A stretch of 42,442 nt of DNA, taken from contig JAAYAD010000075.1 in NCBI GenBank assembly GCA_012719545.1, forward strand, positions 1 to 42,442, given 5' to 3'. Source of the DNA: Clostridiaceae bacterium (GTDB taxonomy: Bacteria > Bacillota > Clostridia > DSM-8532). The notes beneath the pieces are model-generated. The model was given only the letters and a program-made list of their open reading frames with translations. It was not told the origin of the DNA and ran no database searches. Made by a program: the position numbers and the translations under genes. Below, in pieces: positions 1-6,145 of the stretch (position 1 is its first letter; each line of letters begins with the position of its first letter).

Positions 1-59
1 ATTTTTGGTATAGTCTTGTTGTAGTGATATTGGCTTCACAACTATATTCTACCGCATTT

Positions 60-84
60 GACGGGTCTTTTGGACCTGTCTTTT
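60..84 (+). terminator. Intrinsic terminator of a gene left of the window
   Basis: GACGGGTC and GACCTGTC form an 8-base stem (one G-T pair) around a TTTTG loop and are followed by TTTTGTG and more T residues. This fits a rho-independent terminator for a rightward gene ending before position 1. Confidence 0.55.
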
Positions 85-98
85 GTGTTTTTTGGCAC

Positions 99-145
99 AG
101 AAAAGGGGCTAATCTCAAATTTTATTTTGAGACAGCCCCTTTTCT
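99..145. terminator. Long hairpin, bidirectional terminator or IS terminus
   Basis: AGAAAAGGGGCT (99-110) plus TCTCAAA (113-119) pair with TTTGAGA (126-132) plus AGCCCCTTTTCT (134-145), a 19-bp stem with one small internal bulge and a 6-base loop. The A-rich and T-rich feet would let it terminate in both directions. The arm TTTTGAGACAGCCCC is also typical of insertion sequence ends. Confidence 0.6.
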
Positions 146-347
146 ATACTGGTTCGTAAGTTAATGAGATATACTTCAAAAGCGTGTGGGAAGAAAAAGT
201 AAGTGCAATCCAATTCAAACTTTACTGTACGAATCATATATAATAAAATATATACAATATGTTATATTCCGTATGCTAATATAGTTGATGGTTATAATGA
301 CATTTATTTCATTAACCATTCAATTCGCTATATTATTTGTATCATAA

Positions 348-382
348 AAATTAGGCAACACTTAATACAAATTAGATAACAC
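348..382. repeat. 14-base direct repeat with 21-base period, candidate operator
   Basis: AAATTAGGCAACAC at 348-361 recurs as AAATTAGATAACAC at 369-382, with two mismatches. The 21-base period is two helical turns, as expected for a dimeric regulator binding one face of the DNA. It sits about 40 bases upstream of the small membrane protein gene. The regulator is unknown. Confidence 0.35.
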
Positions 383-421
383 GCTTACATATCATGAAAA
401 GTATTCGAAAGGAGGTCACTG

Positions 422-727
422 ATGCCTTTATTCTTTTTGTTACCTTTACTCGCAATCATTGTAACATATTTTGTCTGGCAAAAGTTAAATAGCAAAATCA
501 ATGCACGTACACGTAAAATTATACAATTACTTGTATGCATCATCACTTGGGTATCAATGGTTTACCAGTTTATAAGTATTGATCATTTTATAGATGACAG
601 TGGACAGCAAATAAGCAATGTAATTGGAAAATACGGATTGATTTTATCTTGGGTTAGTCTAGTAATATTCTCGTTATTTTTGATATGGACTATCTTTGAA
701 ACCATGGGAAGAAAAGAATCCCAATAA
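422..727 (+). CDS. Small membrane protein of unknown function
   Basis: This is a 101-residue protein that I do not recognise. Three hydrophobic segments are visible at about residues 1-20, 32-51 and 70-92, joined by short loops. A basic stretch (KINARTRK) follows the first helix and a short polar tail ends the protein, so it is very probably a three-pass integral membrane protein. The start is secure: AAAGGAGG lies seven bases upstream of ATG 422. It is a single-gene unit closed by the hairpin at 726-768, and its 3' end faces the DUF3006 gene. A 21-base-period direct repeat just upstream may be its control site. No catalytic motif or Cys/His cluster is visible. Confidence 0.7.
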   Translation: MPLFFLLPLLAIIVTYFVWQKLNSKINARTRKIIQLLVCIITWVSMVYQFISIDHFIDDSGQQISNVIGKYGLILSWVSLVIFSLFLIWTIFETMGRKESQ

Positions 728-768
728 AAAATTAAGCGCATTGTAGAGTACAGTGCGCTTAATTTTTT
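726..768. terminator. Bidirectional intrinsic terminator
   Basis: AAAAAATTAAGCGCA (726-740) is perfectly complementary to TGCGCTTAATTTTTT (754-768), with a 13-base loop. It lies between two convergent genes (422-727 and 795-1007), has T-rich feet on both strands, and probably ends both transcripts. Confidence 0.85.
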
Positions 769-794
769 ACCTGATAAAAGGACAAAGGATTATC

Positions 795-1007
795 TTATTC
801 AAAAACATCATCCAAAAGTGACTTTATACGCGATTTTCGTTTCTCTGTTTCCACTGTATCAATAAAATATTTATCATCTTTTTTTACCAATACGTCACTT
901 TCTTTTGCCTCTTTGGGTATCAGGGAACGCTCAATATTTATCATTGTCTTGTCCTCTGTTTCGCATATGGCGTATATTCCTTCAAAACGGTCGATAATCA
1001 ATCTCAT
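795..1007 (-). CDS. DUF3006 family protein
   Basis: This is a 70-residue protein beginning MRLIIDRFEGIYA with a VETEKRKSRIKSLLDDVF tail, a pattern recognised as DUF3006. Members are short beta-rich proteins of unknown function that are commonly encoded beside ComEC-like metallo-beta-lactamase-fold proteins, as here. The start chosen is ATG 1007, preceded by AAGGTGAG. A longer reading from 1034 would overlap the upstream gene and lacks a ribosome binding site. Only five bases separate it from the stop of the MBL gene, so the two are translated from one transcript and probably act together. It has no signal peptide or membrane segment and should be cytoplasmic. Confidence 0.8.
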   Translation of the reverse strand: MRLIIDRFEGIYAICETEDKTMINIERSLIPKEAKESDVLVKKDDKYFIDTVETEKRKSRIKSLLDDVFE

Positions 1008-1012
1008 CTTAC

Positions 1013-2311
1013 TCACCTTACACAAACATTGCATGGGTCATCTTTGCCCATCTTAATTACATCAGAAAGCTTTCCTTCAAGAATATTTTTGCTCCTGCTT
1101 AAAGTTGAACAGTTTTTGGAATAATGATATGATTTACCATTCTTCATATAGTATACTATTCTGTCACCTGAAGCACCAGATGATGATTTTGGTGTTGGGG
1201 TGCTTTGTTCAGTTTTCTCACCGGAAGTATAGCTTCCGGCAGAAACGTTGAATGTGATAGTCTTTCCATCTGTTGTGCATACTATTGTTCCGCTTTCGTC
1301 GGTCCGGTAGACCGGAATCTTTTTTGACTTAAGCCTATCCATTACTTCTTTGTGAGGATGCCCGTAATTATTATCTTTTCCGACCATTATGACAGCATAT
1401 TTAGGTGACACACTGGATAAAAATTCTGCAGTTGTGGAGGAACTGCTGCCATGATGACCAACCTTCAGCACATCAGCATCAAGGTTATATTTCTTGTTCA
1501 GCATTTCTTTTTCTGATACATCTTCGGCATCTCCGGCAAAGAGGAAAGAAGTGTTTCCATATTCAAGCTTAATAACAATTGAATAGTTGTTCAAATCTTC
1601 GTAGCTTGAGCTGTTTGGAGCAAGGACATTGCATTTTGCATCTCCTAAATAAAATGTTGTACCGGGACTTGGCGCTTTTGCTTTGAGCCCTTTATTTTTT
1701 ATTGCCGTGAGCACATCTTCATATGTTATAGTTGTATGACTTACTTTAGGCATATAGATTTGACCTATGTCAAAGGCATTAATAACAGCATCCAGTCCCC
1801 CTATATGATCCTCATGGGGATGTGTGCCTATAACCACATCCAACTTTTCTATTCCCTGTTTCTTTAGATAGGAAACAACAAGGTTGCTGTCGTCATTGTT
1901 TCCTGCGTCAATAAGCATACTTTCACCAGTTGGTGCCTGAATTAATATTGAGTCAGCCTGGCCAACATCAATAAAGGATACTTTAAGCTCTTTCAAAGTT
2001 TTAGAAGTTGGCGTTGGAGTTGGTGTTGGTGTTATTGTTGCAATATCCGGAGATGGTGTTATTGTGGGCGTATCTTCCGGCGCAGATGTAGAAATAGCAC
2101 TTGGTGATGGTGATATGGTGCTGTCACCTGTGCCTATACCGTTATTGTCTTTTGGGGGAGTCATTGAAAGCCCGGATATAAACAGGACTAAACCTAAGAA
2201 CAGTATAATAACCGGTTTTTTAATAGGCATGTGTCTTCGTTTGGCACTTATCATGGCTATTATGCTGTATATAATACCTGCCAGCCCTGCAAGACCTATA
2301 AGTGCATCCAT
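1013..2311 (-). CDS. Membrane-anchored ComEC-like metallo-beta-lactamase-fold hydrolase with C-terminal Cys domain
   Basis: The 432-residue product has two N-terminal hydrophobic segments (about 3-21 and 32-49) and a Ser/Pro/Thr-rich linker (about 60-103). Next comes an MBL domain with the metal motif HPHEDHIGG (H164, H166, D168, H169), the FAGDAE and GHHGSSSS motifs of the ComEC/Rec2 soluble domain, and a second linker. The last 45 residues hold spaced Cys residues ending PCNVC, resembling small Cys-rich metal-binding domains. In ComEC the homologous domain is linked to degradation of one DNA strand during uptake. Stand-alone versions are usually annotated as MBL hydrolases with uncertain substrates, nucleic acid or cyclic-nucleotide phosphodiester being plausible. 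The start is ATG 2311 with AGGAGG upstream. It shares a transcript with the DUF3006 gene. The linker places the catalytic domain outside the membrane or cell wall. Confidence 0.85.
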   Translation of the reverse strand: MDALIGLAGLAGIIYSIIAMISAKRRHMPIKKPVIILFLGLVLFISGLSMTPPKDNNGIGTGDSTISPSPSAISTSAPEDTPTITPSPDIATITPTPTPTPTSKTLKELKVSFIDVGQADSILIQAPTGESMLIDAGNNDDSNLVVSYLKKQGIEKLDVVIGTHPHEDHIGGLDAVINAFDIGQIYMPKVSHTTITYEDVLTAIKNKGLKAKAPSPGTTFYLGDAKCNVLAPNSSSYEDLNNYSIVIKLEYGNTSFLFAGDAEDVSEKEMLNKKYNLDADVLKVGHHGSSSSTTAEFLSSVSPKYAVIMVGKDNNYGHPHKEVMDRLKSKKIPVYRTDESGTIVCTTDGKTITFNVSAGSYTSGEKTEQSTPTPKSSSGASGDRIVYYMKNGKSYHYSKNCSTLSRSKNILEGKLSDVIKMGKDDPCNVCVR

Positions 2312-2343
2312 TTTATCTGTCCTCCTAGATGTCTGTGAATAAT

Positions 2344-2361
2344 AAAAGGGGCACAAGCCCC
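2344..2361 (-). terminator. Hairpin, minus-strand terminator-like
   Basis: GGGGC (2348-2352) and GCCCC (2357-2361) form a short GC stem around ACAA. Read on the minus strand it is followed by TTTTATT, which fits a rho-independent terminator for transcripts entering from the right. No minus-strand gene lies there now. Confidence 0.4.
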
Positions 2362-2577
2362 AGATTTTACAATGACAATAACCATCAACTGGTTTATATT
2401 ATGTGCTTTGTGTTATCAATTATTTATTTTGTGGGATCGCTATGACAATTTTTTATTCGGACTTAATCTGGTTCTTTTTTGCCAAATCTGCCAACTGTCT
2501 CCGAAAGCGATACAAACCATCATTTTAAAGGTTGTCTCATTGAATGTAAAGTAAAAAACTTAAAGAATAACCTAAAT

Positions 2578-2609
2578 TTATTACATTTAATACCGCAGTT
2601 ATTACATTT
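2578..2609 (+). repeat. 11-base direct repeat, 21-base period, containing a CAGTTAT core
   Basis: TTATTACATTT occurs at 2578-2588 and again at 2599-2609. The second copy is preceded by CCGCAG, giving CCGCAGTTAT, the same ten bases found (inverted) twice at 5766-5800. The layout resembles paired half-sites of a LytTR-type regulator (9-base elements about 21 bases apart). A TAAAAT at 2635 lies at a plausible distance for an activated promoter serving the gene at 2826. Confidence 0.35.
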
Positions 2610-2825
2610 CATAAAATAATCTTAAATATGGTGGTAAAATAAGCTAAAAATGCATTAGTTAGAAAATTTATTCATTTACAGGATGAATAGGATGGGAAAA
2701 GGCTAAGTATTTCGTACGAATATCTAAAAAGCCTATAACCATAATCAATTCTGCAAAGGAGAGCCATGGCATAGTGTACACCTCTTTTGTTTGAATTGAA
2801 TTAAAAAAACGAAAGGGTGAGTTTT

Positions 2826-3653
2826 ATGAAAAAAATCTTTGCCATTTTCTTTGCATGCATATTGATTTTTTGCTTTGTCAACAGTGTTTTTGCAGTATCA
2901 GAAGTCAATAATCAGCAAAGTAAGACGCTTTTAAAGCTGCAATACCGGGACAGGCTTAAAAATGACGGTACTCTGGCTAAAATTCAAAAAAGAATTAATG
3001 ACTATTACAAGGTTTATTCCAAAGACTTGCTTGACCTTTCTGTATTAAAAAATCCAAACAGCATTGAAGCAAAAAATGTGTTAAAAAGAATGGAAGAAAG
3101 TATGATGGGTATCGACTCTGTTACTCCTGGTGGCCTTGTCGGAACACTTGATTTAGGTTCGGATCCGCCTAATGGACAAAATAATATTAGTTTTAGCCTG
3201 TTTGAAGACGGTGATATAATACTGGTTCACGATGGGTTCTGCATATACGGATATTACCGCCATGCAGGTACATATGATGCGACATATGGCAAGTTTGTAT
3301 CAGCCCAGGCTAAAGATAGCGGCAATGGAAAAGGAGTAATCTGGGAGTCTAAAACATGGTATACCGATAATTATGACGAAGCTGTAGGCATGGCAGTGGA
3401 TTACTATAAGTCTGACCGACAGACAGTCATAAAAGAAGTCATGAAATTTCTTCGTGACCAGTTGGGTAAGCCATACTCGTTGGTACCCGGATATAACGTA
3501 AGAGATAAGTGGTACTGCAGCAAGCTTCCATGGGTAGGATGGAAAGAAAAAAGCGGAATTGATATCAGTAACGGTGATTATCTAATAGGAATGTGCATAC
3601 CGGATGATATCTATTACGATGCAGACACATTTCTTTTTGCATACGGCGATTAA
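2826..3653 (+). CDS. Secreted YiiX-like permuted papain-fold hydrolase
   Basis: The 275-residue product opens with a signal peptide (MKK, hydrophobic core, likely cleavage after VFA near residue 23). A helical stretch follows to about residue 100, and then a domain with GDIILV (129-134), a conserved His in YYRHAG (H146) and WYCSKLPW (Cys231). That His-then-Cys order is the circularly permuted NlpC/P60 arrangement of the YiiX/YebB family, whose members are predicted amidases or peptidases acting on cell wall peptides or lipids. The enzyme should act outside the cell. ATG 2826 was chosen over GTG 2817 because AAAGGGTGA lies just before it. The gene stands alone and is followed by a strong hairpin. 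Substrate is unknown. Confidence 0.75.
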   Translation: MKKIFAIFFACILIFCFVNSVFAVSEVNNQQSKTLLKLQYRDRLKNDGTLAKIQKRINDYYKVYSKDLLDLSVLKNPNSIEAKNVLKRMEESMMGIDSVTPGGLVGTLDLGSDPPNGQNNISFSLFEDGDIILVHDGFCIYGYYRHAGTYDATYGKFVSAQAKDSGNGKGVIWESKTWYTDNYDEAVGMAVDYYKSDRQTVIKEVMKFLRDQLGKPYSLVPGYNVRDKWYCSKLPWVGWKEKSGIDISNGDYLIGMCIPDDIYYDADTFLFAYGD

Positions 3654-3662
3654 ATGTGAAAA

Positions 3663-3687
3663 CTCAGGGGCAAACTCTGCCCCTGAG
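3663..3687. terminator. Strong GC hairpin after the YiiX-like gene
   Basis: CTCAGGGGCA (3663-3672) pairs perfectly with TGCCCCTGAG (3678-3687) around a five-base loop. The 3' side has no T run, so it may act as a weak terminator or as an mRNA 3' stabiliser before the next gene. Confidence 0.5.
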
Positions 3688-3716
3688 CCCATTAAATAAT
3701 AAGAAGAAGAGGTATT

Positions 3717-4766
3717 ATGAAACATAGGAAAACAATTATTGCTCTATTACCAGTATTCATTGTGTTTTCAGCCTTTATATTAATAATCAATTTCAACAAA
3801 AACTCAAACCTGCCTTTATCCAATGAAAAAGGGTATGCAGGCGGGATATATGTCTTATCAACACCCAGAAAAATAGTATATTTTTCAAATGATTTTAAAG
3901 AAATTTCAGAGACAAATATTCTGGGTGGATGGGAAATCCAGCCCATAACTGCTGAAAAGGTATATGTAAGCATCAGGGGAAATCCCAACAAAAATGGCCA
4001 GGAAGTTCTTGTGCTGGAGAATGGGAAAATAACTGATAAAATAAAACTTACTTATAATATGCCTACAATTATAAGATACAATGATTATAATAAAAAAGCC
4101 TATGTCGGTCATGTCGGAAAAATCAGCAACCACGAAGAAAACTGTATAACTGTTATTGATACATTAACAGACAAAGAAGAAAAAAACATTATGTATGACA
4201 GTTGCGTTGAGGATATAACATTTGACCAGAATGGAAAAATGTTTGTAAGAGCCTGGGATATCACCGGAGGAAATGACAGAATTGATGTGTTTGATTTGGA
4301 TACGGATTCAATTATAAAATCTATTCCAATTGATACGAAAATTACTTCATTTGTCTATTTGGAAAGTACGGATTTGATTTATGGCGTAACCGAGCTGGAT
4401 AAAGAACCTTTATTGTACATCATAGATTGGCAGAAGGGTGAAATAATTGATAAAGTTACTCTGAAATTCAGAAATCCGTGCAAGATTAAACTCTTTGATT
4501 ATAATGGGAAAGAGCACTTATTTATTAGTCATTTTAATATTGATGACGGTAGTGGCCAGGAGATATCAATAATAGATCCCATAACCAAAAAGACTGTAAA
4601 CTATATTTCAGATGCAAGCTATCCCAGGGACTTTTTTGTCAGCAACAACCAAATAATAGCATGCAGTACCAATAATAATAAATTACTGGTGTATGACCAA
4701 CTAGGCGCTAAAATTAAGAGTATTGATGTTCAATACCCTATTTCCATCGTACAGGTTGGCGAATAA
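3717..4766 (+). CDS. Membrane-anchored beta-propeller protein
   Basis: The 349-residue product has one N-terminal hydrophobic segment (about 7-25) and then an all-beta region. It contains repeated blade-like motifs such as KAYVGHVGK, ITVIDTLTDK, IDVFDLDTDSI, LYIIDWQKGEI, ISIIDPITKKT and LLVYDQLGAKI. This spacing of V/I-x-V/I-D-x-x-T resembles YncE-type and other WD40-like propellers, which usually bind ligands or partners rather than catalyse. It is exported and probably tethered. AGAAGAGG precedes ATG 3717. It lies 63 bases after the secreted hydrolase and in the same direction, so the two may be co-expressed despite the hairpin between them. Its stop is only five bases from the stop of the convergent gene at 4772. 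Confidence 0.65.
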   Translation: MKHRKTIIALLPVFIVFSAFILIINFNKNSNLPLSNEKGYAGGIYVLSTPRKIVYFSNDFKEISETNILGGWEIQPITAEKVYVSIRGNPNKNGQEVLVLENGKITDKIKLTYNMPTIIRYNDYNKKAYVGHVGKISNHEENCITVIDTLTDKEEKNIMYDSCVEDITFDQNGKMFVRAWDITGGNDRIDVFDLDTDSIIKSIPIDTKITSFVYLESTDLIYGVTELDKEPLLYIIDWQKGEIIDKVTLKFRNPCKIKLFDYNGKEHLFISHFNIDDGSGQEISIIDPITKKTVNYISDASYPRDFFVSNNQIIACSTNNNKLLVYDQLGAKIKSIDVQYPISIVQVGE

Positions 4767-4771
4767 ATCTA

Positions 4772-5683
4772 TTATTCCAACTGTGTGTAGATAATGAGCA
4801 TTAAATCCATAAAAAAGCTTAGCTCATTAAGGGTTTTTGTGAAACGCTCTTCAAAGCTTAGTTTGCCTCTGCATGAATCCATACGCCTAAAGCTCAGATC
4901 CCATATAGAAAGGGCAATAAATCCATCCGGAGATATAAATACCGAAAATTCGCGGGATGTCTTTCCGGCGGCAACAGCCAAATCCAGACACAGTTCACGA
5001 TGATTTGCCAAATAGCTTACATCGCTCTCATCTGCAAAGAGGCATTTGAAAGCGGTATCAAAGGTATGGATTTGTGTTTTAAAAGGATAATAGGTTTTAA
5101 TACGTTGGTTATTATGGTTATTTATATTATGAGGAGCGTCCTCCCGCATATAGTGAGGGTGAAAATAGTTATTGGTGCGGACTGAAATTTCCTTGCGGCA
5201 GGACAAGGGTTTTTCTGCAATAATGTAGTAGCCGTTAAATTGAAGGGAACCGGGGCGCTCAGTACCATTGTGATAAAGGGTGCTAAGTTCATAAGCTTTA
5301 TACGGCATTTGCCCATAAACCCCTTCGAAACCATATGAGGTCTTGATTACATTGGCATGGTTCCACTTGGTTGCCGGGTTCGGAACAATATGTTCGGACT
5401 GGAAGGAGGGATTCGGTGTAAAATGCACCGAGCCCAGTTTTTCTTTAATTTTGCCCATATACCGGTAAATGAGGTTTTCTTCAACTGATGCGGCTGTCCT
5501 TTTTAAATGAATAGCTAGAATGAGGCCGGAAAACATACTCAGAAAGGTCAGTACAATAGAAATATAAGAAAGGGGTGTAATCCTGAGGGCCACACTATTG
5601 AGAATATGAACAACAAGCGATACGAAAAAGCATAATAGTGTACCCACAAGTAATTTTTTACTGAATGAAAATCTTTTCTGCAT
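4772..5683 (-). CDS. Two-TM protein of unknown function, DUF3137-like
   Basis: The 303-residue product has two adjacent hydrophobic segments near the N terminus (about 10-35 and 38-60), followed by a soluble domain containing FEGVYGQMPYKAYEL and LQFNGYYIIAEKPL. Helices followed by a domain with F-x-G-x-Y/F patterns recall DUF3137 proteins, but the match is weak. ATG 5683 has GGAGG five bases upstream; a TTG at 5695 would place that site inside the coding region and is rejected. The gene is convergent with the propeller gene with almost no gap and no terminator between, so the two transcripts must overlap. Upstream lies a perfect 14-base direct repeat at 5766-5800 that may control it. Confidence 0.55.
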   Translation of the reverse strand: MQKRFSFSKKLLVGTLLCFFVSLVVHILNSVALRITPLSYISIVLTFLSMFSGLILAIHLKRTAASVEENLIYRYMGKIKEKLGSVHFTPNPSFQSEHIVPNPATKWNHANVIKTSYGFEGVYGQMPYKAYELSTLYHNGTERPGSLQFNGYYIIAEKPLSCRKEISVRTNNYFHPHYMREDAPHNINNHNNQRIKTYYPFKTQIHTFDTAFKCLFADESDVSYLANHRELCLDLAVAAGKTSREFSVFISPDGFIALSIWDLSFRRMDSCRGKLSFEERFTKTLNELSFFMDLMLIIYTQLE

Positions 5684-5765
5684 ATTGGCCTCCAAATTCT
5701 GAACTATAATTATGTGACTTTACTTTTACAAGTTTAGCCGAAGACCGAGTTTATTTTTATTTGTC

Positions 5766-5800
5766 TGTCATAACTGCGGCTTTTTTTGTCATAACTGCGG
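5766..5800 (-). promoter_or_regulatory. Perfect 14-base direct repeat, LytTR-like site candidate
   Basis: TGTCATAACTGCGG occurs at 5766-5779 and at 5787-5800, exactly 21 bases apart. On the minus strand each copy reads CCGCAGTTATGACA. The CAGTT core and two-turn spacing recall binding sites of LytTR-domain response regulators (AgrA and ComE types). It lies about 80-120 bases upstream of the gene starting at 5683. The regulator itself is not in this window. Confidence 0.4.
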
Positions 5801-5980
5801 TAACTTTGCTGAGATTTTTGCGTATTACCGAAATTTATAATAAGTGTAATAGGATTGAAACACAATTACTTGTGAATCTACGGTATAATACATTTGAATT
5901 TAAGACCTTCACCAGATTCGTCAGCATATTGAATATTAATGGAACTATAAAATGAGTCAACCTTTTTTTGAGAGGTAAAC

Positions 5981-6073
5981 ATGAAAAGGAACATAGTATT
6001 TGTTACGTTTTCGTGTCACTGGATAACAAAAGGTCGATTTTCTGATATGATAGATTTTCCGATACGATATTAG
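5981..6073 (+). CDS. Possible 30-residue small ORF
   Basis: ATG 5981 is preceded by GAGAGG at suitable distance and opens 30 codons beginning MKRNIVFVTFSCHW and ending PIRY. The frame includes the 17-base tandem repeat, which argues that the DNA is regulatory rather than coding. No family is recognised. It could be a leader peptide for the glycosyltransferase gene, but this is weakly supported. Confidence 0.15.
   Translation: MKRNIVFVTFSCHWITKGRFSDMIDFPIRY
6036..6068 (+). repeat. 17-base tandem direct repeat upstream of the glycosyltransferase gene
   Basis: GATTTTCTGATATGAT (6036-6051) is repeated as GATTTTCCGATACGAT (6053-6068), two mismatches, period 17. It ends about 77 bases before the GTG start at 6146. 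It may be an operator or a copy duplication. Confidence 0.4.
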
Positions 6074-6145
6074 TTCACGCGGTAAGTAATCATTAAACAT
6101 TGTCAAAGAACAGACAGCATAAGTTTGTGGATCAAGGGGGATCTT

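Larger units (their letters stand above)
1..421. other. Gene-free left end, possible remnant of a mobile element terminus
   Basis: No coding region is supported here. The stretch holds two hairpins (60-80 and 99-145, listed separately), then AT-rich DNA, then a 14-base direct repeat with 21-base spacing at 348-382, and finally the ribosome binding site AAAGGAGG of the first gene. The right arm of the second hairpin reads TTTTGAGACAGCCCC, which resembles the terminal inverted repeats of several insertion sequence families. A transposase could lie just left of the window, but none is visible. Confidence 0.5.
2312..2825. other. Intergenic region with terminator, direct repeat and long inverted repeat
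   Basis: This is the divergent gap between the MBL gene and the secreted hydrolase gene. It contains a minus-strand terminator-like hairpin (2344-2361), an 11-base direct repeat of 21-base period (2578-2609), a TAAAAT box at 2635-2640 that could be a -10 element, and an inverted repeat around TTCGTACGAA near 2702-2741. An open frame at 2372-2554 lacks a ribosome binding site and is not supported. Confidence 0.5.
5684..6145. other. Divergent intergenic region with two direct-repeat sites
   Basis: This gap between divergent genes carries a perfect 14-base repeat with 21-base period (5766-5800) nearer the minus-strand gene, and a 17-base tandem repeat (6036-6068) nearer the glycosyltransferase gene. 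A 30-codon frame at 5981-6073 is listed separately at low confidence. An open frame at 5761-5955 starts with TTG, has no ribosome binding site and covers the repeats, so it is not supported. Confidence 0.5.

Noticed and set aside
2372..2554. 60-codon open frame beginning MTITINWF
   Set aside because: No ribosome binding site precedes it, the composition is that of AT-rich noncoding DNA, and it starts right after a terminator-like hairpin.
2690..2825. Possible cyclic-di-GMP or cyclic-di-AMP riboswitch ahead of the secreted hydrolase gene
   Set aside because: Such riboswitches often precede wall hydrolase genes, and GCAAAGG and an AGGCT/AGCCT pair are present. The conserved core motifs and stem order of neither class could be matched.
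5761..5955. 64-codon open frame with a TTG start
   Set aside because: It has no ribosome binding site and lies over the 14-base direct repeats, which look regulatory.
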